Shown piece after piece: positions 15,917-24,742 of a stretch of DNA of 48,642 nt. A program made the position numbers and the translations under genes. Below the pieces are notes generated by a model that saw nothing but the letters and a program-made list of their open reading frames with translations, was not told the origin of the DNA and ran no database searches. This DNA comes from JAXGQD01 sp964574395 (GTDB taxonomy: Bacteria; Bacillota; Clostridia; Saccharofermentanales; Fastidiosipilaceae), in assembly GCA_964574395.1 (NCBI GenBank), contig CAZNNL010000007.1, positions 1 through 48,642 of the forward strand, in the 5' to 3' direction. Position 1 is the stretch's first letter, and each line of letters starts with the position of its first letter.

Positions 15917-16983
15917 AAAGTAAACACACCGTTTGGATTGGACTTGCAATATTAGTTTTAGTTGTTGGCATCACTGTCGGTTTTATTGTCTTGCGCGGAA
16001 ACAAGCCACAAGTACGTACCTTGGCAGGTTTCGTGGGTGGCGAGAAAATTCATTTTTTGGAGAATCCGCAGGTCCAGAAGATTCTTCTAGATGACTATGC
16101 AATTAACTTGGATATTTACAAGGCTGGATCGATAGACATGGTTAGGGCGGATCATGCTGGCAAAAGTTTCCTCTTCCCCTCGAACCAAACCGCTCTTGAA
16201 CTCTATGAAACCACCATTGGCAAGCCTTACAAGCAAGATATTATTTTCAACACACCGATCGTTCTCTATTCACACAAAATGGTTGCTGACAAGCTTGTCG
16301 CGGCAGGCTTGGCAAACAAAAATGGCGAAGTCTACACGGTCAACATGCAAGCGATGAGTGATGCTTTGAAAGCCGACAAGAAGTGGACAGACATTGGAGT
16401 AAACGAACTGTTTGGGCCGATTACTATCGACACGACAGACCCGTCAAAATCGAACTCTGGCAATATGTTTTCTGGTCTATTGGCGAACATGTTGAATGGG
16501 GGAAGGGTGCTTACGACGGCGGACTTAGGGACTGTTTTGCCAGAATTAACGAAAATCTTTGATAAGCTTGGCTACATGCAAACCTCGTCTTCGGATCTAT
16601 TCAGTCAGTTCTTGACCACAGGCGTAGGCAACAAGCCTATGATTGCGGGCTACGAAAATCAACTACTAGAATTTTCTAAAATGCAGAGCGCAGCCTGGCC
16701 GGAAGTGAAATCGGATTTAGTCATTTTATATCCCGAACCAACAGTTTGGTCCACGCATATTCTGATTGCTTTAGATGCCGACGGGGCAGATTTAATTACT
16801 GCCTTGCAAGATGAGCGTTTACAAAAAATCGCCTGGGAGCAACACGGCTTCCGCACGGGGGTTTATGGTTCAGCGACGCAGGCGGGGCAGTTTGATGTGC
16901 CTGGAGTTGCAGAAAATATCACACGTATTATACAGATGCCTAATCAAAAAACGATGGAGCAGATAATTACTGCTTTCGAATAA
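15913..16983 (+). CDS. Membrane-anchored solute-binding-protein-like protein
   Basis: 356 residues: one N-terminal membrane anchor (about 7-27, VWIGLAILVLVVGITVGF, with no lipobox Cys), then an extracellular domain resembling periplasmic binding proteins of the extracellular solute-binding type. Hints are VRADHAGKSFLFPSN, a segment TTDPSKSNSGNMF near 177 reminiscent of ligand-binding loops, and VVWSTHILIALD-type strands near 275. It lies between xpaC-like and telA-like genes with a 4-base overlap at the start, so it is probably part of a membrane-stress unit, not a transporter; no ABC permease is nearby. Ligand unknown. Confidence 0.6.
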   Translation: MKSKHTVWIGLAILVLVVGITVGFIVLRGNKPQVRTLAGFVGGEKIHFLENPQVQKILLDDYAINLDIYKAGSIDMVRADHAGKSFLFPSNQTALELYETTIGKPYKQDIIFNTPIVLYSHKMVADKLVAAGLANKNGEVYTVNMQAMSDALKADKKWTDIGVNELFGPITIDTTDPSKSNSGNMFSGLLANMLNGGRVLTTADLGTVLPELTKIFDKLGYMQTSSSDLFSQFLTTGVGNKPMIAGYENQLLEFSKMQSAAWPEVKSDLVILYPEPTVWSTHILIALDADGADLITALQDERLQKIAWEQHGFRTGVYGSATQAGQFDVPGVAENITRIIQMPNQKTMEQIITAFE

Positions 16984-17001
16984 AATTTGGAGGATACACA
17001 G

Positions 17002-18129
17002 ATGTCAAACATATCTTTAGATGATCTTAAGGCAGGTAAGTCCATGCTCTTTACAACGACTGCTGTAGACGAACTAGAAGTGCTTGAGGAGACACAGCAA
17101 ACCTTGAGTGTCGAGCAACGTAGCAAAGTTGATGCAATTAAGAAAGATATCAATCTTTTGGATTCTCAGCAGATGGTTACGTATGGCGTAGGGGCTCAAA
17201 GGCAGATTACCGATTTTGCCGATAATATTCTTAACAAAGTGCGTGCCAAAGACGCCGGTCACGTTGGTGAAGTGATGACAGATTTGATGGTGACGGTTAA
17301 AAGCTTAGAAATCGACAATTTAAACGGTGATGGTGGATTTTTGTCCAAACTTCCTTTTGGCAATACGTTGAAACGGTTTATGGCAAAATACCAAACGATC
17401 GATATGCAGATTGAAAAAATCGAGGATGAACTCGATAAGTCTCGTATGTCTCTGTTGAAGGATATCGGCATGTTTGATCAGCTCTATCAGAAGAATTTGT
17501 CCTACTTTAAGGATTTAGAGCTTTTGATTGTGGCTGGTGATGAGAAGGTGAAAGAGGCACGGACGGAGGTTTTGCCAAAATTAGCAGCAGAAGCGAAGGC
17601 GACTGGCGATCAAATGGACGCTCAACTTGTCAGTGACTTTGAAAATACGATCGACCGCTTTGAGAAAAAGGTACATGATCTGAAACTGAGCAAAACAATC
17701 GCCATTCAGACCGCCCCACAAATTCGTTTAATCCAAAACAACGACAAGCTTTTGGTAGATAAAATTCAGACTGCGATATTGAATACCATCCCACTTTGGA
17801 AAAACCAAATTGTTATCGCACTAGGCTTACAGAACCAAGCTAACGTTTTAAAGATGCAGCAGAAAATTGGCGAAACAACCAACGACCTGCTGAAGAAAAA
17901 TGCCGAACTGCTGAAGCAGAACACTATCGAAACAGCGCGTGAAAGTGAAAAGGGGATAGTCGAAATCGAAACGCTGAAGAAAGTGAATACCGATTTAATC
18001 GAAACAATTGACGAAACGATGAAGATTCACCGCGAAGGTCGTGCTGCCCGCCAAGCTGCTGAAGTTGAACTGGTACAGATTGAAAACCAACTTAAAGAAA
18101 CCTTAATCCGAAACACGGAAGTGCGTTAA
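17002..18129 (+). CDS. TelA-family toxic anion resistance protein
   Basis: 375-residue, mostly helical cytoplasmic protein of the TelA/KlaA family (Bacillus YaaN and YceH relatives), linked to tellurite and cell-envelope stress by undefined mechanisms. Hallmarks are GFLSKLPFGNTLKRFM near residue 106, KIEDELDKSRMSLLKDIGMFDQLY near 135 and LWKNQIVIALGLQNQ near 265. The ATG at 17002 follows GGAGG by eight bases; an upstream in-frame TTG at 16987 would contain that site and is rejected. Last gene of the XpaC-like / binding protein / TelA unit. Confidence 0.85.
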   Translation: MSNISLDDLKAGKSMLFTTTAVDELEVLEETQQTLSVEQRSKVDAIKKDINLLDSQQMVTYGVGAQRQITDFADNILNKVRAKDAGHVGEVMTDLMVTVKSLEIDNLNGDGGFLSKLPFGNTLKRFMAKYQTIDMQIEKIEDELDKSRMSLLKDIGMFDQLYQKNLSYFKDLELLIVAGDEKVKEARTEVLPKLAAEAKATGDQMDAQLVSDFENTIDRFEKKVHDLKLSKTIAIQTAPQIRLIQNNDKLLVDKIQTAILNTIPLWKNQIVIALGLQNQANVLKMQQKIGETTNDLLKKNAELLKQNTIETARESEKGIVEIETLKKVNTDLIETIDETMKIHREGRAARQAAEVELVQIENQLKETLIRNTEVR

Positions 18130-18159
18130 CCCGAGGCGCGCGTTTCTTGCAGTTTTTTG

Positions 18160-18165
18160 TATAAT
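18160..18165 (+). promoter_or_regulatory. Candidate -10 element of the phosphohexomutase gene
   Basis: TATAAT preceded directly by TG, 45 bases before the ATG. No good -35 hexamer is found at 16-18 bp, so the call rests on the -10 alone. Confidence 0.35.
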
Positions 18166-18209
18166 ACAAGAAAGTAAGTTGGAAATTGCATAATCGGGAG
18201 GAAGATTGG

Positions 18210-19739
18210 ATGGAACTGACAAGTCAGGATTGGAAGCATCTGCAAAACGGCAGCGATATTCGCGGCGTGGCGATCAAAGGTGTGGTGAATGAGCCGGTTA
18301 ATTTGACCGCGCAGGTGGCCTATGCAATTGGGGCAGGTTTTGCCAAATGGCTCGCAGAGAAGAAAAATCAAACTTTATCAAGCTTGAGGATAGCCGTTGG
18401 ACATGATTCGCGTCTGTCTGGCAAAATGCTCCAGAACGCCCTTGCCTCAGGCATGCAACAATCAGGGTGCAGCGTGACTAGTTTTGGGCTCGCTTCCACA
18501 CCGGCGATGTTTATGTCGACCGTTCAAGAAGGCTACCTGTTTGACGGTGCCGTCATGATTACCGCAAGCCATCTGCCTTTCAATCGCAATGGTTTTAAAT
18601 TTTTTACAGCAGATGGCGGTTTAGAGAAAGCTGATATTACGCAGATTCTTGCCTATGCCGAAGCTGTAGAAGCACCGTTCATGATTGAGAATCTGTATTT
18701 GGATACCATGGATTTTATGTCGGTGTACGCACAAAATCTCGTAGACATCGTGCGGAAAGGTGCGGCGGATCCGGTCAATTACGATACACCATTGGCAGGC
18801 TTGCGCATCTTAGTGGATGCGGGTAATGGGGCAGGGGGTTATTTTGCCAATAAAGTTCTAGAACCTCTTGGTGCCGATACGACGGGTAGTCAATTTTTGG
18901 ACCCGGATGGTTCCTTCCCAAATCACATTCCGAACCCCGAAGATGCGGCAGCGATGGAAAGTGTGCGTCAGGCTGTGCTCGATAATAAGGCCGACCTAGG
19001 CATTATTTTCGATACAGACGTGGATAGAGCTGGGGCTGTTGATGCTACTGGCAAAGAGATAAACCGCAATCGTATCATTGCCTTGATGGCGGCGATTTTA
19101 CTGGAAGAACATCCTGGCACAACCATCGTTACAGACTCGATCACATCTGATGAATTAGCACTGTTCATTGAAGATTTGGGTGGTGTCCATCATCGTTTTA
19201 AACGTGGTTATAGAAATGTCATCAATGAATCGATTCGCTTGAATAAGCTTGGTACGGATAGTCAACTCGCGATTGAGACTTCTGGACACGGTGCCTTAAA
19301 GGAAAACTACTTCCTTGATGATGGGGCCTACATGATTGCTAAAATCTTGATAAAAACGGCCAAGCTGCACCGGGAAGGAAAATCTATCGACAGCTTACTC
19401 TCGAGCCTAAAAGACCCTGATGAGGCGGCTGAATATAGATTGCGCATCACAGAAGCTGAGTTTAAAGCAGTAGGTGAGAACGCGCTTGAGCACGTCAAAC
19501 TTGCTGCGGCAGAACGTCCTCATTGGAATGTTGTACCTAATAATTACGAGGGCATTCGCATCGCTTTTGATAAAGAGAAGGGTGATGGCTGGTTCCTTCT
19601 ACGCATGTCTCTACACGATCCGATTATGCCTTTGAACATTGAGTCTAGGGCTGCTGGAGGGGTAGATGCAATTGCCGCTCAGCTCCTGGAGGTGCTGAGG
19701 GAAGTAGAAGGTTTGGATGTTTCGCTCTTAGAGAAGTGA
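18210..19739 (+). CDS. Phosphomannomutase/phosphoglucomutase family protein
   Basis: 509-residue alpha-D-phosphohexomutase interconverting sugar 1- and 6-phosphates. GSDIRG at about residues 16-21, VGHDSR near 64, the phosphoserine loop ITASHLPFNRNGFKFF near 119, the metal loop FDTDVDRAG near 269 and the sugar-binding ETSGHGA near 359 are all present, and the C-terminal phosphate-binding region spans about 430-490. ATG at 18210 with GGAGGA ten bases upstream is preferred to an upstream in-frame ATG at 18186. Which sugar (Glc, Man, GlcN) is used cannot be told. Confidence 0.88.
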   Translation: MELTSQDWKHLQNGSDIRGVAIKGVVNEPVNLTAQVAYAIGAGFAKWLAEKKNQTLSSLRIAVGHDSRLSGKMLQNALASGMQQSGCSVTSFGLASTPAMFMSTVQEGYLFDGAVMITASHLPFNRNGFKFFTADGGLEKADITQILAYAEAVEAPFMIENLYLDTMDFMSVYAQNLVDIVRKGAADPVNYDTPLAGLRILVDAGNGAGGYFANKVLEPLGADTTGSQFLDPDGSFPNHIPNPEDAAAMESVRQAVLDNKADLGIIFDTDVDRAGAVDATGKEINRNRIIALMAAILLEEHPGTTIVTDSITSDELALFIEDLGGVHHRFKRGYRNVINESIRLNKLGTDSQLAIETSGHGALKENYFLDDGAYMIAKILIKTAKLHREGKSIDSLLSSLKDPDEAAEYRLRITEAEFKAVGENALEHVKLAAAERPHWNVVPNNYEGIRIAFDKEKGDGWFLLRMSLHDPIMPLNIESRAAGGVDAIAAQLLEVLREVEGLDVSLLEK

Positions 19740-19771
19740 TTCTTCTATAGAGTGTGCGTGTTTGGTATGGG

Positions 19772-20014
19772 TTAGTTCTTTTTGCCAGTACTTTGTTTGT
19801 CTTTATAAGCCGCGATAGCGCGTCTTGTTAAAATCAGGCCAAGTACAGTGGTGACAAAAATTGCCGACAGTCGGATGCGTAGATCCATGCTGCTGTCAAA
19901 AATACTGTAGATTGCCGCGATAAAGCAACAAACGGCTAGTAAAACAGGCATATAAATATAATATGCCTGGCTATGTTCTTGATTTGTGGTGGTTTTCTTT
20001 TCTTCGGTGTCCAT
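19772..20014 (-). CDS. Small two-helix membrane protein of unknown function
   Basis: 80 residues: a polar Lys/Thr-rich start, hydrophobic helices at about 21-40 (YMPVLLAVCCFIAAIYSIF) and 47-63 (LSAIFVTTVLGLILTRR), then a basic tail. I do not recognise a family. It is convergent with the phosphohexomutase gene and separated by 32 bases. It is plausible as a gene because of coding-like composition, but unsupported by motifs. Confidence 0.5.
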   Translation of the reverse strand: MDTEEKKTTTNQEHSQAYYIYMPVLLAVCCFIAAIYSIFDSSMDLRIRLSAIFVTTVLGLILTRRAIAAYKDKQSTGKKN

Positions 20015-20104
20015 TTTGCCCCCTAGATGCGTTTCTTGGAGATAACTTTAACACACCAAATACACTTACAACAGTGTAAGTTTAGGTTGGAGAAATGGCT
20101 ACTT

Positions 20105-20140
20105 AATTAAACCAAGTGTGCTTGGTTCTTAATTGAGCTC
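20105..20140 (-). terminator. Possible weak terminator of the DUF3006-like gene
   Basis: Perfect seven-pair stem AACCAAG / CTTGGTT with a 4-base loop, followed on the minus strand by TTTAATTAAG, which is only a poor T run. A second 7-bp hairpin (ACTTACA / TGTAAGT) lies at about 20057-20074. Confidence 0.35.
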
Positions 20141-20182
20141 GAATAAGTCCGAGGGGTAAACTCTTTCGTCATAAGGCCACTT

Positions 20183-20404
20183 TTAATCAAAGAGACTTTC
20201 ACAGAAAATTCTAATTTGTCTCTTTCTCTCAGCAGTAATGTCGGTGTCAATCATGAACTGGCCAGTTTCGGTAATCTCGTATATGAAATCACCAATACAA
20301 GCACTTGAAGGGATACAGATTGCAGGGACTTTTATAACTCGTTGACGTGCTGTTTCGAGTTCTACCCACTCAGAGTTTATTTCGATAACGAAACCTCTGG
20401 TCAT
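20183..20404 (-). CDS. Small DUF3006-like protein
   Basis: 73 residues. The pattern of an N-terminal beta strand pair (FVIEINSEWVELET), a middle I-P-x-x-A-x-x-G-D-F-I-Y-E-I segment and a basic C-terminal helix (TAERKRQIRIFCESLFD) resembles DUF3006, small single-domain proteins in Firmicutes that often accompany metallo-beta-lactamase proteins. The ATG at 20404 has TGAGG at good spacing; a TTG at 20416 is rejected. No functional inference. Confidence 0.6.
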   Translation of the reverse strand: MTRGFVIEINSEWVELETARQRVIKVPAICIPSSACIGDFIYEITETGQFMIDTDITAERKRQIRIFCESLFD

Positions 20405-20571
20405 GGTGCGCCTCAACGAACAATCTGAAATTAACAGAAGCGAGAATGATGTTGCTATTCTAATGATAGTATATAGTGCCAGATTAAGCTATGTTTACTA
20501 TGCATAGGTTTGGAGTTTGGTTTTCAGGTTTGGCCAAAAAAGTCGCTCTCGTAGCGCTGGTTCCTTAACAG

Positions 20572-20613
20572 AAAAAACCCGAAAGGCCTACAATAACGGG
20601 CTTTCGGGTTCTT
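20572..20613 (-). terminator. Intrinsic terminator of tRNA-Ser
   Basis: On the minus strand, a stem of AACCCGAAAG paired with CTTTCGGGTT, followed by a T6 run and CTG. It begins only a few bases past the tRNA 3' end. Confidence 0.8.
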
Positions 20614-20617
20614 TTGG

Positions 20618-20703
20618 CGGAAAGAGAGGGATTCGAACCCTCGGAGGCTTGCACCTCGCCGGTTTTCAAGACCGGTGCCTTAAACCAGCTCGACCATCTT
20701 TCC
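20618..20703 (-). tRNA. tRNA-Ser (anticodon TGA)
   Basis: 86 nt with a GGAAAGA/TCTTTCC acceptor, anticodon loop CTTGAAA giving TGA, the long class II variable arm expected of serine (GCGAGGTGCAAGCCTC) and a T arm with loop TTCGAAT. CCA is not encoded. It lies 68 bases downstream of pssA on the same strand. Confidence 0.95.
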
Positions 20704-20770
20704 AAATTATGTCTAATGAACTGACTTGCGAAGCATATCATAACCTCTCAAATCGTGTCGTGTCAACAGC

Positions 20771-21325
20771 TCAGCGCTTCTTTAACTTAAACTTCGAGAC
20801 CATTAAAACTCCAAAGAACAATAGGAGAAAACAATAGACATAAACGGATATCTCACGAGCGAGTAACATTAAAAAGGCTAAAACCATCCCTGCCAATGTA
20901 ATGGGCAGACCCTCGAAAGCGCCTTCGGACAAGCCGTGAATATTGTAACGAGCTAACCTAAAGATTCCGCATACAATATAAAAAACCACAGTAAAAGTTA
21001 AAATAATTTTCACAACCCCAGGCACAAGCGGCTTAATCATGCTCATGTAAATAAGCATGGCGGGAGCAACCCCAAAGCTAATGCTGTCGCCCAAAGAATC
21101 GAGTTGTACGCCAAGTTCGGAACTAGTTCCAAGCCTACGCGCTACGACGCCATCATACCGATCAGCAACGGACGCAAGTCCGATTAAAGCGATAGCCCAA
21201 CGAAAACGAGAATTGATAGAAAGTATTATCGAAATAGTGCCAAAGACGACATTCAAAAGGGTTAGAAAATTCGCTATATTACAACGTAAAAAGCCGTCTT
21301 TCAATTCTGGCATTTCTGGGTTCAT
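20771..21325 (-). CDS. pssA: CDP-diacylglycerol-serine O-phosphatidyltransferase
   Basis: 184-residue integral membrane enzyme making phosphatidylserine from CDP-diacylglycerol. The CDP-alcohol phosphotransferase signature D-x2-D-G-x2-A-R-x8-G-x3-D-x3-D is complete at about residues 53-75 (DRYDGVVARR, then LGVQLDSLGD). About six hydrophobic helices follow the Gram-positive PssA plan. It is divergent from psd, whose product decarboxylates the same lipid; the starts are 68 bases apart, so they probably share a control region. Confidence 0.92.
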   Translation of the reverse strand: MNPEMPELKDGFLRCNIANFLTLLNVVFGTISIILSINSRFRWAIALIGLASVADRYDGVVARRLGTSSELGVQLDSLGDSISFGVAPAMLIYMSMIKPLVPGVVKIILTFTVVFYIVCGIFRLARYNIHGLSEGAFEGLPITLAGMVLAFLMLLAREISVYVYCFLLLFFGVLMVSKFKLKKR

Positions 21326-21381
21326 TTACTGTCCTCTTCTAAAATTCTTAAACCAAATGTTTAATACCACTTATCTTGACG

Positions 21382-21387
21382 TATAAT
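21382..21387 (+). promoter_or_regulatory. -10 element placed for a leaderless psd transcript
   Basis: A perfect TATAAT ends seven bases before the psd ATG at 21394, and no Shine-Dalgarno sequence exists in between. Transcription from this -10 would start at or next to the A of the ATG. The -35 region is weak. Confidence 0.5.
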
Positions 21388-21393
21388 AGCACA

Positions 21394-22155
21394 ATGAACG
21401 CGCGCATTTTCAAAGTTTTGATTAATTTTTGCAATACCAAGCCATTCAACTGGCTCTTAACGCAGTTTACCCAAGCTAGAATAAGTAAGCTTTTCATACC
21501 CAAATACATTCGGATGTTTCAAATCAATACGGAAGAAATCAAGCAAGATCTGGAGCAGTTCAAGAGTCTGAACGCTTTTTTCATTCGTGAACTTCTGCCT
21601 AACGCTAGGCCAATCGCCACGAATCCCGAGCACATTATTTCTCCTGTTGATTGTAAACTTGAGACTTCTCAAACAATCACTCCGGACGCCCAGTTTACTG
21701 TTAAAGGACAAACGTTGAGCCTAGCTGAACTGCTGGGGAATCACACTACCGCCTCGCGCTTCAATGACGGACACATCTTCGTGCTTTATCTAAGTCCCGC
21801 GGATTACCATCGCATCCATGCGCCCTTTGATAGCAGGCTTTTGCAGCGCTATGCTCTTGGCAAAAAGTCCTGGCCCGTCAACGACAACGGCCTAAAATAT
21901 GGCCCCCGCCCACTTTGCACCAACTATCGCATTATTAATCTTCTGGCTAACGATGCCGCCGCAATTTTTGTTGGCGCCACCAATGTTAATTCTATCGTTT
22001 GCAACACAGAAGAAGATTGGCAAAAAGGCAAAGAAGTAGCCTACTTCCAATTCGGTTCTACAGTTATCTTACTATTCACAAAAGCTCAAATAACTTCTCT
22101 AAAACAAGCCGGTGATCGTTTAAAAATGGGTGAAGCACTAGCTAAATTTAATTAA
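21394..22155 (+). CDS. psd: Phosphatidylserine decarboxylase proenzyme
   Basis: 253-residue pyruvoyl enzyme that turns phosphatidylserine into phosphatidylethanolamine after self-cleavage. The cleavage motif reads F-G-S-T near residue 225 (family: LGST or related), with the pyruvoyl serine in place. FFIRELLPNARPI near 65, ISPVDCKLE near 82 and the catalytic-triad histidine in DYHRIHAPFD near 137 are typical. The ATG at 21394 is preferred to an in-frame TTG at 21376 because the latter would precede the -10 element. Confidence 0.9.
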   Translation: MNARIFKVLINFCNTKPFNWLLTQFTQARISKLFIPKYIRMFQINTEEIKQDLEQFKSLNAFFIRELLPNARPIATNPEHIISPVDCKLETSQTITPDAQFTVKGQTLSLAELLGNHTTASRFNDGHIFVLYLSPADYHRIHAPFDSRLLQRYALGKKSWPVNDNGLKYGPRPLCTNYRIINLLANDAAAIFVGATNVNSIVCNTEEDWQKGKEVAYFQFGSTVILLFTKAQITSLKQAGDRLKMGEALAKFN

Positions 22156-22200
22156 AATGTGCTGACCAAAAATCCAATTGAAAAAAATAAATAAGTAGCA

Positions 22201-22265
22201 GTTAGCCATTGACAATTCGGGTTAGCTAGAGCAAACTAAGGGCATAAGAATTGCCTATGGCTAAC
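22201..22265 (+). promoter_or_regulatory. feo control region: candidate metal-regulator operator and inverted repeat
   Basis: TTAG-N10-CTAA at 22222-22239 resembles the outer arms of DtxR/IdeR-type operators and lies just downstream of a TTGACA (22209-22214). A separate perfect 9-bp inverted repeat, GTTAGCCAT at 22201-22209 and ATGGCTAAC at 22257-22265, brackets it. The -10 is not convincing (CAAACT at the 17-bp position). An iron-responsive repressor acting here is inference. Confidence 0.45.
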
Positions 22266-22313
22266 TCTCGCTTGAAATAGCTTTGTTTTGCCAAAAAAGA
22301 GACGGAGAATCAT

Positions 22314-22559
22314 GTGCGAACATTGAAGGATATAAAAATTGGAGAGACGGCCGTTGTTAAGAAATTACACGGTGAAGGGGCGGTAAGACGCCATATTATG
22401 GATATGGGAATCACAAAAGGTACCCATATATTTGTTCGTAAAGTAGCGCCGTTAGGGGATCCGATTGAGATCAACTTGCGTAGTTATGAGCTTACTTTGA
22501 GGAAAGAAGACGCGGCGAAAATTGAGGTAGAAGAAGTAGTGGAGGATGTGTTCGAATGA
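22314..22559 (+). CDS. feoA: Ferrous iron transport protein A
   Basis: 81-residue SH3-like protein that accompanies FeoB. RTLKDIKIGETAVVKKLHGEGAVRRHIMDMGI at the start, G-T-H-I-F-V-R-K-V-A-P-L-G-D-P-I-E, then N-L-R-S-Y-E-L-T-L-R-K are characteristic (the L-R-x-x-E-x-x-x-I/L-x segment). It starts with GTG behind ACGGAGA; no in-frame ATG fits. Four-base overlap with feoB. Confidence 0.92.
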   Translation: MRTLKDIKIGETAVVKKLHGEGAVRRHIMDMGITKGTHIFVRKVAPLGDPIEINLRSYELTLRKEDAAKIEVEEVVEDVFE

Positions 22560-24742
22560 GTATTACCATAGCTCTAGCGGGCAATCCCAATAGTGGAAAG
22601 ACCTCGCTTTTTAATGACCTAACCGGAAGTACGCAGTATGTTGGAAACTGGCCGGGTGTTACGGTTGATAAAAAAGAGGGCAAGCTAATCGGCGACAAGG
22701 ATGTCGTTTTGCAGGACCTGCCTGGAATATATTCGCTTTCGCCCTATACGACGGAAGAAATCATTGCGCGTAATTATTTGGTTGCTGATCCACCGGATGC
22801 CATCATCAACATAGTCGATGCATCTAATATTGAGCGCAATCTCTACCTTACGACCCAGCTCTTGGAACTTGGGATTCCGACAATCGTCGCTTTAAACATG
22901 ATTGATATCGTGCGAAAGAATGGCGACAAAATCAACATGCATAAGCTCAGTAAGGCGCTTGGCTGCGAACTGATTGAGACTTCTGCCGTGAAAGGCGAAG
23001 GATCGAAAGTCTTGGCTGAGAAGGCATCGCTATTGGCAAAAGAAGCCCGAAAAACGGAACAACCTCATGTTTTCCAGGGTTCTGTGGAGCATGCACTGGC
23101 GCACATTGAGGAGACGATTGAAGATAAGGTGGATCCGCAATTGTTGCGGTTTTTTGCCATAAAAGTTTTTGAAAGAGACCCGCGCATAATCGAGGAAATT
23201 GGACTGAGCAAGGAAGATATCGAGCACATCGAAGAACATATCGTGGACTGTGAGCGTGAGCTGGACGATGACGCGGAAAGCATCATTATCGATCAGCGCT
23301 ATAAATTTGTGGAAGGCATTATTGAGCAGTCTGTTGTGCGTGGCAAAACCATGGGCAGCCTCTCGACCTCCGACAAAATCGACAGCATCGTCACGAATCG
23401 TTATCTTGCCTTGCCTATATTCATTTTGGTGATGTTTGTGGTTTACTACATTTCCGTCACGCTGATTGGCACTATAGTCACGGATTGGACAAACGATGTC
23501 TTTTTCGGGGAATGGGTTTTGCCAGGCTTAAGCTCCTTGATGACTTCCATGAAAGTCGCGCCTGTCCTTAGTGGTTTGGTGGTGGACGGAATTATCGGTG
23601 GGGTAGGGGCCGTAATTGGGTTCTTACCGCAGATGATAGTCCTGTTTTTCCTGCTCTCCTTCTTGGAAGACGTGGGCTACATGACGCGCATTGCTTTTAT
23701 TATGGATCGTATTTTTAGGAAATTTGGCTTGTCTGGAAAGTCGTTTATTCCTATGTTGATTGGCTCGGGTTGTTCAGTTCCTGGCATCGCTGCCAGCCGT
23801 ACGATTGAGTCTGAGCGCGATCGCCGCATGACCATCATGACCACTTCGTTTATCCCTTGTGGTGCGAAGCTACCGATTATCGCGCTTCTTGCCGGAACCA
23901 TTTTTGGTGGCGCATGGTGGGTGTCGCCGTTAGCTTATTTTGTGGGTGTTTTTGCCGTCGTCGTAAGCGGGATTATGCTCAAAAAAACGAAGATGTTCAG
24001 TGGCAAAACCTCCCCCTTCGTCATGGAACTTCCGACATACCACTGGCCAAAAGCCAAGAACATCATTCGTACAACCGCAGACCGCGCCTGGGACTTTGTA
24101 AAGCGCGCAGGAACCGTTATCTTGCTTGCTTCAGTAGCTATTTGGTTCCTATCTACTTTCGGTTTTAACGATGGTACGTTTGGATTGGTTGAGTCACAAG
24201 ATCACTCTGTTCTAGCGTATGCCGGTCGTACTATTTCCTTTATTTTTGCTCCCCTCGGTTTCGGTCAGTGGCAAATGGTCGTAGCAACTCTGATGGGCTT
24301 ATTGGCAAAAGAACAAATCGTCGGCACACTTGGCGTCCTCTATGGCGTAAGCGTCAACGCCTTGGATATTGTCGAGAGCGGTGCTTATGCAAGTTTCTCT
24401 GGCTTGGCCGCACAACTGACGACTGTTAGTGCGTTTTCGTTCTTAGTTTTCAACTTGCTCTGCGCGCCATGTTTCGCAGCGATTGGGGCTATTAAAAGGG
24501 AGATGAATAGTGCTAGGTGGACCGTTTTTGCCATCAGCTATTTAACGATTTTCGCCTACGTCATAGCCCTCATCATTAACCAAATCGGGCTCTTCATCGG
24601 GACAGGACAATTCACCTTGTGGACCGGTATCGCAGCCTTCTGTCTAGCGACCATATTATATTTCTTGTTTAGAAAAAATCCTTATCAAGAGGAACTGAAT
24701 CCTCAGCTCAAATTTAAAGCATCAAAGGAGATGGCAAAATGA
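22556..24742 (+). CDS. feoB: Ferrous iron transporter B
   Basis: 728-residue Fe(II) transporter: an N-terminal G domain (G1 GNPNSGKT at 9-16, G3 DLPG near 54, G4 NMID near 119), a helical GDI-like region to about 265, then membrane Gate domains with FLLSFLEDVGYMTR near 366, LIGSGCSVPGIAASR near 399 and FIPCGAKLPI near 433. Length is normal. It overlaps feoA at the start and the Cys-rich small gene at the end (ATGA). Ferrous uptake fits an anaerobe. Confidence 0.95.
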   Translation: MSITIALAGNPNSGKTSLFNDLTGSTQYVGNWPGVTVDKKEGKLIGDKDVVLQDLPGIYSLSPYTTEEIIARNYLVADPPDAIINIVDASNIERNLYLTTQLLELGIPTIVALNMIDIVRKNGDKINMHKLSKALGCELIETSAVKGEGSKVLAEKASLLAKEARKTEQPHVFQGSVEHALAHIEETIEDKVDPQLLRFFAIKVFERDPRIIEEIGLSKEDIEHIEEHIVDCERELDDDAESIIIDQRYKFVEGIIEQSVVRGKTMGSLSTSDKIDSIVTNRYLALPIFILVMFVVYYISVTLIGTIVTDWTNDVFFGEWVLPGLSSLMTSMKVAPVLSGLVVDGIIGGVGAVIGFLPQMIVLFFLLSFLEDVGYMTRIAFIMDRIFRKFGLSGKSFIPMLIGSGCSVPGIAASRTIESERDRRMTIMTTSFIPCGAKLPIIALLAGTIFGGAWWVSPLAYFVGVFAVVVSGIMLKKTKMFSGKTSPFVMELPTYHWPKAKNIIRTTADRAWDFVKRAGTVILLASVAIWFLSTFGFNDGTFGLVESQDHSVLAYAGRTISFIFAPLGFGQWQMVVATLMGLLAKEQIVGTLGVLYGVSVNALDIVESGAYASFSGLAAQLTTVSAFSFLVFNLLCAPCFAAIGAIKREMNSARWTVFAISYLTIFAYVIALIINQIGLFIGTGQFTLWTGIAAFCLATILYFLFRKNPYQEELNPQLKFKASKEMAK

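Noticed and set aside
20517..20837. 106-residue plus-strand frame
   Set aside because: It runs through the tRNA-Ser and its terminator on the opposite strand.
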